The notes under the pieces were generated by a model, which searched no databases, was not told the DNA's origin, and saw nothing but the letters and a program-made list of their open reading frames with translations. Both the position numbers and the translations under genes were made by a program. From positions 248,001 to 312,000 of the forward strand of contig JAIXUG010000005.1 in NCBI GenBank assembly GCA_027484105.1: 64,000 bases of DNA. The letters are read 5' to 3'. Shown in pieces: positions 50,465 through 60,130 of this stretch (positions are counted from its first letter, which is position 1; each line of letters opens with the position of its first letter). The DNA comes from Comamonadaceae bacterium (GTDB taxonomy: Bacteria > Pseudomonadota > Gammaproteobacteria > Burkholderiales > Burkholderiaceae_C).

Positions 50465-51925
50465 TCAGGCCGTGCCTCCAACGGTCAGGCCGTCAATGCG
50501 CAAGGTCGGCTGACCCACGCCCACCGGCACGCTCTGGCCTTCTTTGCCGCAGGTGCCCACGCCCGAGTCGAGTTTCATGTCGTTGCCGATCATGCTGATC
50601 TTCTTGAGCGACTCGGGGCCGCTGCCGATCAGGGTGGCCCCCTTGACGGGGTACTGGATCTTGCCGTTTTCCACCCAATAGGCTTGGCTGGCCGAGAACA
50701 CGAACTTGCCGCTGGTGATGTCCACCTGACCACCCGCAAAGTTGGTGGCGTACAAGCCCTTCTTGATGCTGGCCACGATTTCTTCGGCGCTCTTGTCGCC
50801 GCCCAGCATGTAGGTGTTGGTCATGCGTGGCATGGGCACATGGGCATAGCTTTCACGGCGGCCATTGCCCGTGGGCTTGACGCCCATCAAACGGGCATTC
50901 ATCGAATCCTGGATGTAGCCGCGCAAAATGCCGTCTTCGATCAGCACATTCTTCTGGCTGGCATGGCCTTCGTCGTCCACGTTCAGCGAGCCACGGCGGT
51001 CGGCAATCGTCCCGTCGTCGAGCACCGTGACGCCCTTGGCCGCCACGCGTTGGCCAATGCGGCCACTGAAAGCACTGGAGCCCTTGCGGTTGAAGTCGCC
51101 TTCCAAACCGTGACCCACGGCTTCGTGCAAGAGCACGCCGGGCCAGCCATTACCCAGCACCACCGTCATCTCGCCAGCAGGTGCAGGGCGCGCTTCGAGG
51201 TTGATGAGGGCGGCCGAGACCGCTTCTTGCACATAACCCTCGACCATGCCGTCATCAAAATAAGCCAAGCCAAAGCGGCCACCGCCACCACTGCTGCCGA
51301 CTTCGCGGCGGCCATTTTGCTCGGCGATCACCGTGACCGACAGGCGAATCAAGGGGCGCACATCCGCGGCCAGCGTGCCGTCGGCACGCGCGACCATCAC
51401 CACATCGTATTCAGTGGCCAGACCCGCCATGACCTGAACGATGCGCGGGTCTTTGGCACGAGCGATTTTCTCCACGCGGCCCAACAAGTTCACCTTGGCG
51501 GTACTGTCTAGCGTGGACATCGGATCCAGTGAAGGGTAGAGCGAACGGCTGGCCGAAATCTTGCGCGCAGGCACCTTGATGCGCTTGTTTTGCGCAGCAG
51601 CCCCAATCGAGCGCACCGTCATGGCCGCATCCATCAAAGACGCTTCTGAAATATCGTCCGAATAGGCAAAGGCGGTTTTTTCCCCCGACACCGCCCGCAC
51701 GCCCACACCCTGGTCAATGCTGAAGCTGCCGGTCTTGACAATGCCTTCTTCCAGGCTCCAGCCCTCAGAACGGGTGTACTGGAAATACAGATCGGCGTCA
51801 TCGACCGCATGGGCCTGAATGGCAGAAAGCGCCTGGCTCAGGTGGGACTCGTTCAATCCGAACGGATCAAGCAGCAGAGACTTGGCTGTGGCCAAGCGTT
51901 CAATGGTGGGTTCGCGTGAAATCAT
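50465..51925 (-). CDS. tldD: Metalloprotease subunit TldD
   Basis: A 486-residue TldD. The zinc motif HEAVGHGLEGD (HExxxH) follows MTVVLGNGWPGVLL, and the C-terminal GTCGKEGQSVPVGVGQPTLRI is diagnostic. With TldE/PmbA it degrades unfolded peptides and matures microcin-like peptides; TldE is not in the window. The ATG at 51925 is preferred to the extension to 51982. It ends 69 bp upstream of the aroG leader peptide on the same strand. Confidence 0.95.
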   Translation of the reverse strand: MISREPTIERLATAKSLLLDPFGLNESHLSQALSAIQAHAVDDADLYFQYTRSEGWSLEEGIVKTGSFSIDQGVGVRAVSGEKTAFAYSDDISEASLMDAAMTVRSIGAAAQNKRIKVPARKISASRSLYPSLDPMSTLDSTAKVNLLGRVEKIARAKDPRIVQVMAGLATEYDVVMVARADGTLAADVRPLIRLSVTVIAEQNGRREVGSSGGGGRFGLAYFDDGMVEGYVQEAVSAALINLEARPAPAGEMTVVLGNGWPGVLLHEAVGHGLEGDFNRKGSSAFSGRIGQRVAAKGVTVLDDGTIADRRGSLNVDDEGHASQKNVLIEDGILRGYIQDSMNARLMGVKPTGNGRRESYAHVPMPRMTNTYMLGGDKSAEEIVASIKKGLYATNFAGGQVDITSGKFVFSASQAYWVENGKIQYPVKGATLIGSGPESLKKISMIGNDMKLDSGVGTCGKEGQSVPVGVGQPTLRIDGLTVGGTA

Positions 51926-52025
51926 GGGTGGATTGTAGGGACTGATCAAGACCCTTGCCTGAACCTGTGAGCACCCGACCAATCGGACACATCAGGTCTG
52001 AAGGCATCGTGAGCAGTGGTTCCAT

Positions 52026-52913
52026 TCAACGCTGACGCATCAGCTGGAGCAGGGCTGCGTCATCGAGTTGATCCCACCCCCGGGACATCGCCTGCGCAAA
52101 CATTTCTCGCGCCAAAAGTCCCAAAGGAGCGTCATACCCCACATCATCTGCCGCAGCCACTGCCAGCCCGGTGTCCTTGGCCAGCAAACTGACATGCGCA
52201 CGGGGCTCGAAATCTTCGGCCAATGCACGACGCATGCGGTCAGAACCGATCCAGCTTTGGCCACTGGAGGCCTCTATCACCGACAAGGTCGCCCCGGGGT
52301 CCAAGCCCAAACGCTCTGCAAAAGCCAAGGCCTCGGCTGCCGCCACCAGATTCACCGCGGCCAGCAAATTGTTCACCAACTTGGTGCGGGAACCATCGCC
52401 CACACGGACGCCAACACGGAAGACCTGTTGGCTCAGTGCGCGCAGCAAGGTCTGAGTGCGTTGCCACACCGGTTCAGAACAGGCCACCATCAAACTCATT
52501 TGCCCCAAGCTCGCACGCAAAGGCCCGCCTGACATGGGCGCATCCATGCAGTCAACGCCACGCTGCAGCAGACGTTCGGCTTGCGCTTCAACGGTTTTTG
52601 GCCCCAAGGTCGGGCACAACATCACGGTTTGTCCAGCCTGGAGTTCCGGCCCTGCACCTTCGCGGCCCCACAGCACGGTTTCGGTTTGGGCAGCATCCAC
52701 CACCGCAATCAACAACACGCCATCGCTGGACAACATGCTGGCTGCATGGCGAGGAGACACGCATGGCACCGCTCCGCGGTCAACCGCCTTCGACTGCGCC
52801 AGGGCATCGATGTCGCAGACACCGACCGACCAGCCCAATGCCAGCAAGCGGGCGGCCATGGCGCCACCCATGTTGCCAGCCCCCACGATCACCACTGGCA
52901 ATGAAGCCTTCAT
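52026..52913 (-). CDS. 3-hydroxyisobutyrate dehydrogenase-family NAD(P)-dependent oxidoreductase
   Basis: A 295-residue beta-hydroxyacid dehydrogenase. It has VVIVGAGNMGGAMAARLL at the N-terminus, the substrate loop DAPMSGGPLRASLGQMS (about residues 124-140) and the catalytic lysine in RTKLVNNLLAAVNL (about 178-191). It oxidises a 3-hydroxyacid or reduces a semialdehyde; the true substrate is unknown. The start overlaps the rodA stop by 4 bp, an unusual partner for such an enzyme. Confidence 0.88.
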   Translation of the reverse strand: MKASLPVVIVGAGNMGGAMAARLLALGWSVGVCDIDALAQSKAVDRGAVPCVSPRHAASMLSSDGVLLIAVVDAAQTETVLWGREGAGPELQAGQTVMLCPTLGPKTVEAQAERLLQRGVDCMDAPMSGGPLRASLGQMSLMVACSEPVWQRTQTLLRALSQQVFRVGVRVGDGSRTKLVNNLLAAVNLVAAAEALAFAERLGLDPGATLSVIEASSGQSWIGSDRMRRALAEDFEPRAHVSLLAKDTGLAVAAADDVGYDAPLGLLAREMFAQAMSRGWDQLDDAALLQLMRQR

Positions 52914-54091
52914 GTTTGCACCAGTTGTTTGGACTTGGCAATCGACATCAAAATACCCAAAGCCAAGCCCAAAGTGACCATGGCCGTCCCCCCATAACTG
53001 ATGAAGGGCAAAGGCACGCCGACCACCGGCAAAATACCGCTGACCATGCCCATGTTGACAAAGGCATAAGTGAAAAAGATGGTGGCCATGCTGCCTGCCA
53101 ACAAACGGCTGAACAAGGTGGGGGCCTGCATGGCAATGACCAAAGCCCGGTAAATCAGAAAGAAGAAACCGGCCAACAACACCAAGCCCCCCAACAGTCC
53201 GAACTCTTCTCCCAAAGCCGCAAAAATGAAATCTGTGGTGCGCTCGGGAATGAACTCAAGGTGCGTTTGTGTGCCCTGCATGAAGCCCTTGCCCCACAGG
53301 CCACCAGAACCAATGGCAATCATGCCTTGAATGATGTGGAAACCCTTGCCAAGCGGGTCACGGCCGGGATCGAGCAAAGTGCAAACCCTTTGCCTTTGGT
53401 ATTCGTGCAAAACATGCCAATCCACACCCGGCTGGCACAAGCTCGGCTCCATGATCACCAAAACCACGATGCCCACCAAACCCAACACCAAAGGAGGCAA
53501 AATCCAGCGCCATTTCAAGCCTGCAAAAAAGATCACGGCCAAACCAGAAGCCAGCACCAGCAAAGAGGTGCCCAGATCGGGCTGTTTCATAATCAAGCCA
53601 ACAGGGATGAGCAAAATCAAGATCGACACGGCAAAATCTGATGCGCGCAACTGCCCCTCGCGCTTTTGAAACCAGGCCGCCAGCATCAAGGGCAGGGCAA
53701 TCTTCAAGATCTCACTGGGCTGAATCACCACGCCCACATTGACCCAGCGGGTAGCGCCCTTTTTGGTGATGCCAAAAAGGGCCACGGCCACCAGCAACAA
53801 CACACCCACGGCATAAATCGGCAATGCCCACGCCATCATTTTGGAGGGTGGAACTTGGGCCACCACCACCATGATCACAGCAGCGATCAGCATGTTGCGG
53901 CCATGGTCCACAAACCGTGTGCCATGGTCAAACCCTGCGGAATACATGACCAGCAGACCCATTCCAACCAACAGGGCCACCGCCAGAGCCAATGGGCCAT
54001 CGAAGCCCTCGAACCAACGCCACAGCTGCTGGGCCAAGGTGGGCTTCTGGAAAACGGAGCCCTTGGACAGGGGGGGTTGACGAACAGTCAT
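52910..54091 (-). CDS. rodA: Rod-shape SEDS glycosyltransferase RodA
   Basis: A 393-residue SEDS-family membrane protein with about ten helices. RodA-type landmarks are KKGATRWVNVGVVIQPSEILKIALPL, KQPDLGTSLLV, the long periplasmic loop with YQRQRVCTLLDPGRDPLGKG and HLEFIPERTTDFIFAALGEEFG, and the C-terminal PLPFISYGGTAM. It polymerises peptidoglycan for elongation with PBP2. The ATG at 54091 is used; a GTG at 54130 would add 13 residues. mreBCD and mrdA are not adjacent; its neighbours are gpsA and a dehydrogenase. Confidence 0.93.
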   Translation of the reverse strand: MTVRQPPLSKGSVFQKPTLAQQLWRWFEGFDGPLALAVALLVGMGLLVMYSAGFDHGTRFVDHGRNMLIAAVIMVVVAQVPPSKMMAWALPIYAVGVLLLVAVALFGITKKGATRWVNVGVVIQPSEILKIALPLMLAAWFQKREGQLRASDFAVSILILLIPVGLIMKQPDLGTSLLVLASGLAVIFFAGLKWRWILPPLVLGLVGIVVLVIMEPSLCQPGVDWHVLHEYQRQRVCTLLDPGRDPLGKGFHIIQGMIAIGSGGLWGKGFMQGTQTHLEFIPERTTDFIFAALGEEFGLLGGLVLLAGFFFLIYRALVIAMQAPTLFSRLLAGSMATIFFTYAFVNMGMVSGILPVVGVPLPFISYGGTAMVTLGLALGILMSIAKSKQLVQT

Positions 54092-54104
54092 AGGGGGCTG
54101 AAGT

Positions 54105-55106
54105 TCAGGCGAATTCACCTTTGGGGCCACGCCCCATCAAGGCCTGCACCGCTTGCAAAGCGGTGCACTCCCCATCGAGCAAGGCCACCACAGCGGCCGT
54201 GATCGGCATGTCCACACCCAACTGATTGGCCCTTTGCATGACGGTACGGGCACTGTAGACACCTTCGGCCACATGCCCCAAAGAAGCAAGCGCTTGCGCC
54301 AGGGTCTGCCCCTGGGCCAACAGCAAGCCGACTTTGCGGTTACGACTCAGGTCGCCTGTGGCGGTCAGAACCAGATCACCCAGCCCCGACAGACCCATGA
54401 AGGTATCGCTTTGTGCGCCCAAAGCAGCGCCCAGACGGGTCATCTCGGCCAGGCCTCGCGTGATCAAGGCAGCCCGGGCATTGAGGCCGAGATTCAAGCC
54501 ATCACACAAACCAGTGGCAATGGCCAAGACGTTTTTGACCGCTCCCCCCACCTCGACGCCGACCATGTCATGGTTGGCGTACACGCGCAACGAAGGACCA
54601 TGGAATGCCCGCACCATGGCATCGCGCACCGAGGCATGAGGGCTGGCGGCCACCAATGCGGTGGGTTGCTCGCGGGCAACCTCCAAGGCGAAACTGGGGC
54701 CGCTGAGGGCACCCGCATGGAGACCGGGCGCCACCTGATTCTGAACTTCATGCGGCATCCAACCCGTGCCCGACTCAAAGCCCTTGCACAGCCAGACCAC
54801 CGGCGCATCCACCCCTGCCAGAGAGCTCAATACAGAGCGCAGGCCCGCCATGGGCGTAGCCACCACAAACAAAGCGTCCTGCCCTTGGGAGGTCTTCCAT
54901 TCGGACAAGGGCCCGGATGAAATGCGCAGGGCTGGGGGCAGCTCGATACCGGGCAAATACCGGGCGTTCATGCCCGTCGCTTGCATGAGGGCGGCCTGTG
55001 AAGGGTCCCGCACATGCAACGCCACCTGGTGCCCCGCCGGATGACGACAGGCGGCCATCGCCATGGCCGTTCCCCAAGCTCCGGCGCCGATCAAGGTGAT
55101 CTGCAT
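54105..55106 (-). CDS. gpsA: Glycerol-3-phosphate dehydrogenase [NAD(P)+]
   Basis: A 333-residue enzyme with Rossmann motif [16 protein letters not shown] at residues 3-18, [32 protein letters not shown] and the catalytic lysine in [14 protein letters not shown]. It makes sn-glycerol-3-phosphate for phospholipids. It lies 27 bp after secB, in the secB-gpsA order common in proteobacteria, and 13 bp before rodA. Confidence 0.96.
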   Translation of the reverse strand: MQITLIGAGAWGTAMAMAACRHPAGHQVALHVRDPSQAALMQATGMNARYLPGIELPPALRISSGPLSEWKTSQGQDALFVVATPMAGLRSVLSSLAGVDAPVVWLCKGFESGTGWMPHEVQNQVAPGLHAGALSGPSFALEVAREQPTALVAASPHASVRDAMVRAFHGPSLRVYANHDMVGVEVGGAVKNVLAIATGLCDGLNLGLNARAALITRGLAEMTRLGAALGAQSDTFMGLSGLGDLVLTATGDLSRNRKVGLLLAQGQTLAQALASLGHVAEGVYSARTVMQRANQLGVDMPITAAVVALLDGECTALQAVQALMGRGPKGEFA

Positions 55107-55133
55107 CAGGGGTTCCTGTCCATGGCGCTGGAC

Positions 55134-55613
55134 TTACTGAGGCAAGGAGGAGGCTTGCTGTGCTTGTTGCAATTGCTGCTGCTCGAACATGGCCTGGAAA
55201 TTGATTTCGGTCAGGTGCACGGGTGGGAAGCCTGCACGGGTGATCAAATCCGCCACGTTGCCACGCAAATAGGGGTAAACGATTTGCGGGCAGGCAATGC
55301 CCATCACGGGCCCCATCTGGTCATCGGGCAGATGGCGGATTTCGAAAATGCCGCCTTGCTTGCACTCCACCAAGAAAACTGTTTTGTCTTCAATTTTGGT
55401 GTGCACAGTGGCCGTGACACACACTTCAAAAACACCGTCAGCCACTGGCGTGGCTTCAACACCCAATTGAATATCCACACTGGGCTGCTGCTGATCCAGC
55501 AGGATGGCGGGTGAATTGGGCTGCTCCAAAGAGGCCTCTTTGAGGTAAACACGCTGGATCTGGAAAACGGGTGTTGGGGCTTCGGTGCTTGGCGCTGCTG
55601 CGGTATCGGTCAT
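55134..55613 (-). CDS. secB: Protein-export chaperone SecB
   Basis: A 159-residue Sec[38 protein letters not shown] and the conserved [36 protein letters not shown] regions (shown in parts) are full length, with a Gln-rich tail. It keeps preproteins unfolded and delivers them to SecA. It is downstream of grxC by 123 bp. Confidence 0.97.
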   Translation of the reverse strand: MTDTAAAPSTEAPTPVFQIQRVYLKEASLEQPNSPAILLDQQQPSVDIQLGVEATPVADGVFEVCVTATVHTKIEDKTVFLVECKQGGIFEIRHLPDDQMGPVMGIACPQIVYPYLRGNVADLITRAGFPPVHLTEINFQAMFEQQQLQQAQQASSLPQ

Positions 55614-55736
55614 GGTGAGTCTTTACTAAGGGCGCTTCGGCCAAATGCCAAAGCAAATGAAACAAGGATTATGAGGGCAATTTGAACCCAATAGGCGTAC
55701 AAGGCAAGGCGCTCAGGCGGGCAGACCGGGCTGTTT

Positions 55737-55997
55737 TCAGACGGCCTGCAGCAGGTTCAGCAAACCGCCTTGTGCATCCAGCGCCATCAGATCATCACAG
55801 CCGCCCACATGGGTGGATCCAATGAAAATCTGGGGCACCGTGCGGCGGCCCGTGATTTGCATCATGTGATCGCGCTGTACAGGATCGGTGTCAATGCGGA
55901 TTTCTTCGATGCGCTCAACCCCTTTGGCCTTGAGAATTTGTTTGGCGCGGGTGCAATAAGGGCAAACGGCTGTGGTGTACATCTTGACGGCTTGCAT
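55737..55997 (-). CDS. grxC: Glutaredoxin 3
   Basis: An 86-residue glutaredoxin with active site CPYC at residues 12-15, the cis-proline TVPQIFIG and the glutathione-site GGCDDL. It is a glutathione-dependent dithiol reductant and could serve the class Ia ribonucleotide reductase encoded at 37689-41902. It sits in the order rhodanese, grxC, secB, gpsA, 26 bp after the rhodanese gene. Confidence 0.96.
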   Translation of the reverse strand: MQAVKMYTTAVCPYCTRAKQILKAKGVERIEEIRIDTDPVQRDHMMQITGRRTVPQIFIGSTHVGGCDDLMALDAQGGLLNLLQAV

Positions 55998-56023
55998 GTC
56001 GGAACCTTTGGTGATGGAAAGAA

Positions 56024-56425
56024 TCAGGCTTTTTCTGTGGGCATGCTGGCAGCCACCCAGGCACGAAGGCCTCCGGACAAGGAGTGGGCGTTTTCATAAC
56101 CCAGTTTGCGCGCAGCAGCCGCCGCCCGCGAAGAACGAGCCCCCACTTGACACACCATGATCACTGGCGTGGACTTGTTTTTCACCCATTGCGGCAACTT
56201 CTCATCGATTTGGGCCAAAGGCAAATTTTTAGCGCCGATGACGTGTCCACGGGCGAATTCATCGGGCTCACACACATCGATCACCACCGCCTTTTCACGG
56301 TTCATCAGCTGCACCATGGCCTGAGGATCCAGGCCACCGCCCTTCTTCAACACAGGCAAAAGCAATCCAAAACCCGAGGCCAAAGCCATGGTCAGCAACA
56401 TCCAGTTTTCAAGGAGAAAGTTCAC
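56024..56425 (-). CDS. Membrane-anchored rhodanese-domain protein
   Basis: A 133-residue protein starting at GTG (56425), with an N-terminal hydrophobic helix (LLTMALASGFGLLLPVL, residues about 10-26) and a rhodanese domain: AVVIDVCEPDEFARGHVIGAKNLPL and the active-site loop VCQVGARSS with catalytic cysteine. It probably transfers sulfane sulfur at the membrane, in the YibN style; YibN is also found with grxC-secB. It is the first gene of the minus-strand rhodanese-grxC-secB-gpsA run. Confidence 0.9.
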   Translation of the reverse strand: MNFLLENWMLLTMALASGFGLLLPVLKKGGGLDPQAMVQLMNREKAVVIDVCEPDEFARGHVIGAKNLPLAQIDEKLPQWVKNKSTPVIMVCQVGARSSRAAAAARKLGYENAHSLSGGLRAWVAASMPTEKA

Positions 56426-56444
56426 GAATCAGACCTTTTGAGGC

Positions 56445-56472
56445 AAAAAAACAAAGGCCCGATCAAAGGCCT
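56445..56472 (-). terminator. Terminator-like hairpin in the rhodanese gene leader
   Basis: On the minus strand AGGCC (56472-56468) pairs with GGCCT (56459-56455) and a T-rich tract TTTGTTTTTTT follows at 56455-56445. It ends 20 bp before the rhodanese GTG start. No minus-strand gene lies upstream that would need ending, so it may attenuate the operon. Confidence 0.5.
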
Positions 56473-56540
56473 GCCAGCATGGATTCTAAAATGACGGATC
56501 AAACCCTTGTTTCAATCCCCCTACAGTGCCCCCTTTCCCC

Positions 56541-57278
56541 ATGTACAAAATCGTTCTCATCCGCCACGGTGAATCCACCTGGAACCTGGAAAACCGCTTC
56601 ACCGGCTGGACCGATGTGGACCTGACGCCCACTGGCGTGAGCCAAGCCATGTCGGCGGGCAAGCTGCTCAAGGCGGAAGGTTGGGACTTTGACCTGTGCT
56701 ACACCTCGGTGCTCAAACGCGCCATCCACACCCTCTGGTACACCCTGGACGAAATGGACCGCACCTGGCTGCCCGTGGTCAAGGATTACCGCCTCAACGA
56801 ACGCCACTACGGCGCGCTGCAAGGCCTGAACAAAGCCGACATGGCCAAGCAATTTGGCGATGAGCAGGTGCTGATCTGGCGCAGAAGCTACGACACCCCT
56901 CCCCCGGCTCTGGAAGCCACTGACCCACGCTGCGAGCGCGGTGATCGCCGCTACCCCGCCCCTTCGGTGGTGCCTTTGACGGAATGCCTCAAAGACACCG
57001 TGGCACGGGTGCTGCCTGCCTGGAACGACAGCATTGCCCCCAGCATCCGGTCCGGCAAGCGGGTGCTGATTGCCGCCCACGGGAACTCGATCCGGGCCCT
57101 GATCAAATACCTGGACAACATTTCGGACCAGGACATCGTCAACCTGAACATTCCCAACGGCATCCCCTTGGTGTACGAGCTGGACCAGAACCTCCAACCG
57201 ATCCGTCACTACTATCTGGGTGATGCCCAAGCTGCTGCGCAGGCCGCCGCCGCAGTGGCAGGACAAGGCAAGGCCTGA
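56541..57278 (+). CDS. gpmA: 2,3-bisphosphoglycerate-dependent phosphoglycerate mutase
   Basis: A 245-residue dPGM: the catalytic histidine is in [10 protein letters not shown] (residues 6-15), followed by [27 protein letters not shown] and the second histidine in [11 protein letters not shown]. It interconverts 3- and 2-phosphoglycerate. The ATG at 56541 is used; a GTG five codons earlier is possible. It is divergent from the rhodanese gene and lies 97 bp before ctpA. Confidence 0.97.
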   Translation: MYKIVLIRHGESTWNLENRFTGWTDVDLTPTGVSQAMSAGKLLKAEGWDFDLCYTSVLKRAIHTLWYTLDEMDRTWLPVVKDYRLNERHYGALQGLNKADMAKQFGDEQVLIWRRSYDTPPPALEATDPRCERGDRRYPAPSVVPLTECLKDTVARVLPAWNDSIAPSIRSGKRVLIAAHGNSIRALIKYLDNISDQDIVNLNIPNGIPLVYELDQNLQPIRHYYLGDAQAAAQAAAAVAGQGKA

Positions 57279-57375
57279 TCCCACCGGGGCTTTACAGGAA
57301 ATTTCACGCCAAGCCCCTCGCCACGGCGCTTGCGGGTGTATATTGAATCGATATTCACCGAGACGCACACGCAAA

Positions 57376-58824
57376 ATGGGAAACAAACTCAAGATCATTG
57401 GTTGGCTCAGCATTGGCGCCCTGGCCGGCGCCATGACCACGGTCTCCCTGCAAACCGTGGCTCGGGGCAATATGGCACCCCTCCCCCTGGAGGAGCTGCA
57501 GCAGCTGGCAGCGGTTTTCGGCATGGTCAAAACCGATTACGTCGAGCCAGTGGACGAGAGAAAGCTCATCACAGAAGCCATTTCGGGCATGGTGGCCAGC
57601 CTCGATCCGCACTCTCAGTATTTCGACAAAAAGAGCTTCAAAGAGTTTTCTGAAGGCACATCCGGCAAATTCGTGGGGGTGGGCATCGAAATCAGCCAGG
57701 AAGACGGCGTTGTCAAAATCGTCTCCCCCATCGAGGGCTCTCCGGCAGACCGCGCAGGCCTCAAAACCAACGACCTGATCACCAAAGTGGATGACACCCC
57801 CTTGAAGGGCCTGCCTCTCAGCGAGGCTGTCAAACGCATGCGCGGCGAACCCAAAACCAAGGTGGTCCTGACGGTCTTCAGAAAATCCGAAAACCGCACC
57901 TTCCCGGTCACCATCATCCGAGAAGAAATTCGAACCCAATCGGTCAAATCCCGATTGATCGAGCCCGGTTACGGCTGGATTCGGGTGTCCCAGTTCCAGG
58001 AGCGCACCGTCGAAGACTTCGCCCGCAAGGTCGAAGAAATGTACAAACAAGATCCATCGATCAAAGGCATGGTGCTCGACTTGCGCAACGACCCGGGTGG
58101 CCTGCTCGATGCCGCCGTGGCGCTTTCGGCCGCCTTCTTGCCCGAGAACGTCACCGTGGTCACCACCAACGGTCAATTGCAGGAAAGCAAGTTCACCTAC
58201 AAGGCATCACCCCAATTTTGGCGGCGCAACAGCAGCAACGATCCGATCACCCGGATGACGCAAGCGACCAATGGCGCACTGAAGAAAGTGCCCTTGGTGG
58301 TGCTGGTCAACGAAGGATCGGCCTCGGCCAGCGAAATCGTGGCCGGTGCCTTGCAAGACTACAAGAGAGCCACCCTGATGGGCAGCCAGACCTTTGGCAA
58401 AGGCTCGGTGCAAACCGTGCGCCAACTCGGTCCCGATACCGCCCTCAAAATCACGACTGCGCGCTACTACACCCCGAGTGGGCGTGCCATCCAGGCCAAG
58501 GGCATCGTGCCTGATGTGATGCTGGATGAAACCGAAAATGGCAATGTCTTTGCTGCCTTGCGCACCCGCGAAGCCGACCTGCAAAAGCATCTGTCCAACG
58601 GCCGGGATGCGGAAGAAAAGAAAGACCCTGCTCGCGAGCAAGCCCGAGAAGAGGCCATCAAAAAGCTTGAAGAAGAGTCGCGCAAACCCGTGGCCGAAAG
58701 GCGCTTGCCCGAATTTGGCTCTGACAAAGACTTCCAATTGGCGCAAGCCATCCTGCAACTCAAAGGCTTGCCAGTCAAAGCCAGCACCACTTTGGCCGAG
58801 CGCAAAGTCGATAAAAAAGACTGA
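57376..58824 (+). CDS. ctpA: Carboxy-terminal processing protease CtpA (S41)
   Basis: A 482-residue S41 protease with an N-terminal signal/anchor (IIGWLSIGALAGAMTTVSL), a PDZ domain (about residues 95-180; GVGIEISQEDGVVKIVSPIEG) and the catalytic serine in NEGSASASEIVAGAL with lysine in GSQTFGKGSVQ. It trims C-termini of periplasmic and envelope proteins. The charged C-terminal tail (REQAREEAIKKLEEESRK) is probably a coiled coil. The ThiF-family gene follows by 27 bp. Confidence 0.94.
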   Translation: MGNKLKIIGWLSIGALAGAMTTVSLQTVARGNMAPLPLEELQQLAAVFGMVKTDYVEPVDERKLITEAISGMVASLDPHSQYFDKKSFKEFSEGTSGKFVGVGIEISQEDGVVKIVSPIEGSPADRAGLKTNDLITKVDDTPLKGLPLSEAVKRMRGEPKTKVVLTVFRKSENRTFPVTIIREEIRTQSVKSRLIEPGYGWIRVSQFQERTVEDFARKVEEMYKQDPSIKGMVLDLRNDPGGLLDAAVALSAAFLPENVTVVTTNGQLQESKFTYKASPQFWRRNSSNDPITRMTQATNGALKKVPLVVLVNEGSASASEIVAGALQDYKRATLMGSQTFGKGSVQTVRQLGPDTALKITTARYYTPSGRAIQAKGIVPDVMLDETENGNVFAALRTREADLQKHLSNGRDAEEKKDPAREQAREEAIKKLEEESRKPVAERRLPEFGSDKDFQLAQAILQLKGLPVKASTTLAERKVDKKD

Positions 58825-58851
58825 CCTGAACTGCGCAGATGGATTTCCTGA

Positions 58852-59607
58852 ATGGATGACACCCAACTGCTGCGCTACTCGCGGCACATTTTGCTGAACG
58901 AGTTGGGCATCGATGGCCAGGAAAAACTCCTGGCTTCCCACGCCTTGGTCATTGGTGCGGGTGGCTTGGGGTCTCCCGTTGCGCTTTATCTGGGCAGTGC
59001 AGGCGTAGGCCGCATCACGGTGGTGGACCACGACACGGTCGACGCCACCAACTTGCAGCGCCAAATTGCCCACACGCTGGACCGAGTGGGCCAGTTCAAG
59101 GCCGAATCCGTGCGCACGGCCATTGCGCAAATCAACCCCGATGTGACGGTGAACCCGATCACGCAAAAAGCCGACCAGGCCCTGTTGAACGCCCTGGTGC
59201 CACAAGCCGATGTCATCATCGACTGCTGCGACAACTTTGAAACGCGTCAGGCTGTGAACCTGGCCTGCGTGCTGCACCGCAAGCCCTTGGTCTCTGGGGC
59301 TGCCATCCGGATGGACGGGCAAGTTTCGGTGTTTGACAGTACGCAGAGCGATGCGCCCTGTTATGCCTGCATTTTTCCGCCAGACACATCGCCCGAAGAA
59401 ACCCGCTGCGCCACCATGGGCGTGTTTGCGCCTTTGGTGGGCATCATTGGCACCGTTCAAGCGGCTGAGGCCCTCAAGATCTTGAGCGGCATGGGCAGCC
59501 ACATGGCCGGGCGTTTGCTGATGCTCGATGGGAGAGCGCTGTCATGGACCGACATCCGCATGCAGCGCAACTTGGCCTGTCCGGTTTGCGCCGAAGTCCG
59601 AAACTGA
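58852..59607 (+). CDS. ThiF/MoeB/HesA-family adenylyltransferase
   Basis: A 251-residue E1-like enzyme: RYSRHILLNELGIDGQEKLL at the N-terminus, ATP-binding VIGAGGLGSPVALYL (residues about 33-47), the acidic/Arg DATNLQRQIAH, the zinc cysteines CYAC and CPVC near residues 164-167 and 245-248, and the catalytic-cysteine region EETRCATMGVFAP. It adenylates the C-terminal glycine of ThiS- or MoaD-like sulfur carriers; which one cannot be told as no carrier gene is adjacent. It is convergent with the nuclease gene. Confidence 0.92.
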   Translation: MDDTQLLRYSRHILLNELGIDGQEKLLASHALVIGAGGLGSPVALYLGSAGVGRITVVDHDTVDATNLQRQIAHTLDRVGQFKAESVRTAIAQINPDVTVNPITQKADQALLNALVPQADVIIDCCDNFETRQAVNLACVLHRKPLVSGAAIRMDGQVSVFDSTQSDAPCYACIFPPDTSPEETRCATMGVFAPLVGIIGTVQAAEALKILSGMGSHMAGRLLMLDGRALSWTDIRMQRNLACPVCAEVRN

Positions 59608-59635
59608 CCACCCCCGCAACCACCCACAGGCCCGA

Positions 59636-60130
59636 TCAGGCCTGACAAGCGCCGTGAAACCGCCTGAACACCGATGGAGACATCGCCGTCTCAGGGGCTG
59701 AAAACAAGCCTTTTTTCTCTTTTTGTGCTTCGCGTTGCAAAGCCGCATAAGGTCCCCGACCCGTGCGAAAACGGTAAGCCCAGGCCATGCCGGAGCGCAC
59801 CAACTCAGCCCCCACATCCACACCCTCCACCGACAAGCGTCCAATCTTTCGGCCGTAGCTGTCCGGCCCCGAATCGGTCACCTGAACCTGTTTTCTGAGG
59901 ACCAGCCGTATCAATTCATCGCGTGACGCCATACCGCCAGGCTGACAACTCTCCGGTGCGTCCACGCCATCAAGCCGTAACTTGATCGGCTCAGAGTGCC
60001 CGGGGCGCACCAGCATCACCGTGTCGCCATCCATCACCCAGCTCACCCAACCCGACCAGGTTTCGCCAGCCTGGGCCGGGCTACTGCCCCACAGCCCACA
60101 GATCAGCCAGCATGTGCACAGCCTGTTCAT
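59636..60130 (-). CDS. Thermonuclease-family (SNase-like) secreted nuclease
   Basis: A 164-residue protein with a signal peptide (about residues 1-22) and a staphylococcal-nuclease fold: WVMDGDTVMLV, LRLDGVDAPES, DSYGRKIGRL and ELVRSGMAWAYRF. Key acidic and Arg residues (D in DGDT, R in LRLDGVDAPE) are present, so it may be an active Ca-dependent nuclease. The ATG at 60130 overlaps the marR stop (TGATG), implying coupling; a GTG one codon upstream is also possible. Confidence 0.88.
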   Translation of the reverse strand: MNRLCTCWLICGLWGSSPAQAGETWSGWVSWVMDGDTVMLVRPGHSEPIKLRLDGVDAPESCQPGGMASRDELIRLVLRKQVQVTDSGPDSYGRKIGRLSVEGVDVGAELVRSGMAWAYRFRTGRGPYAALQREAQKEKKGLFSAPETAMSPSVFRRFHGACQA

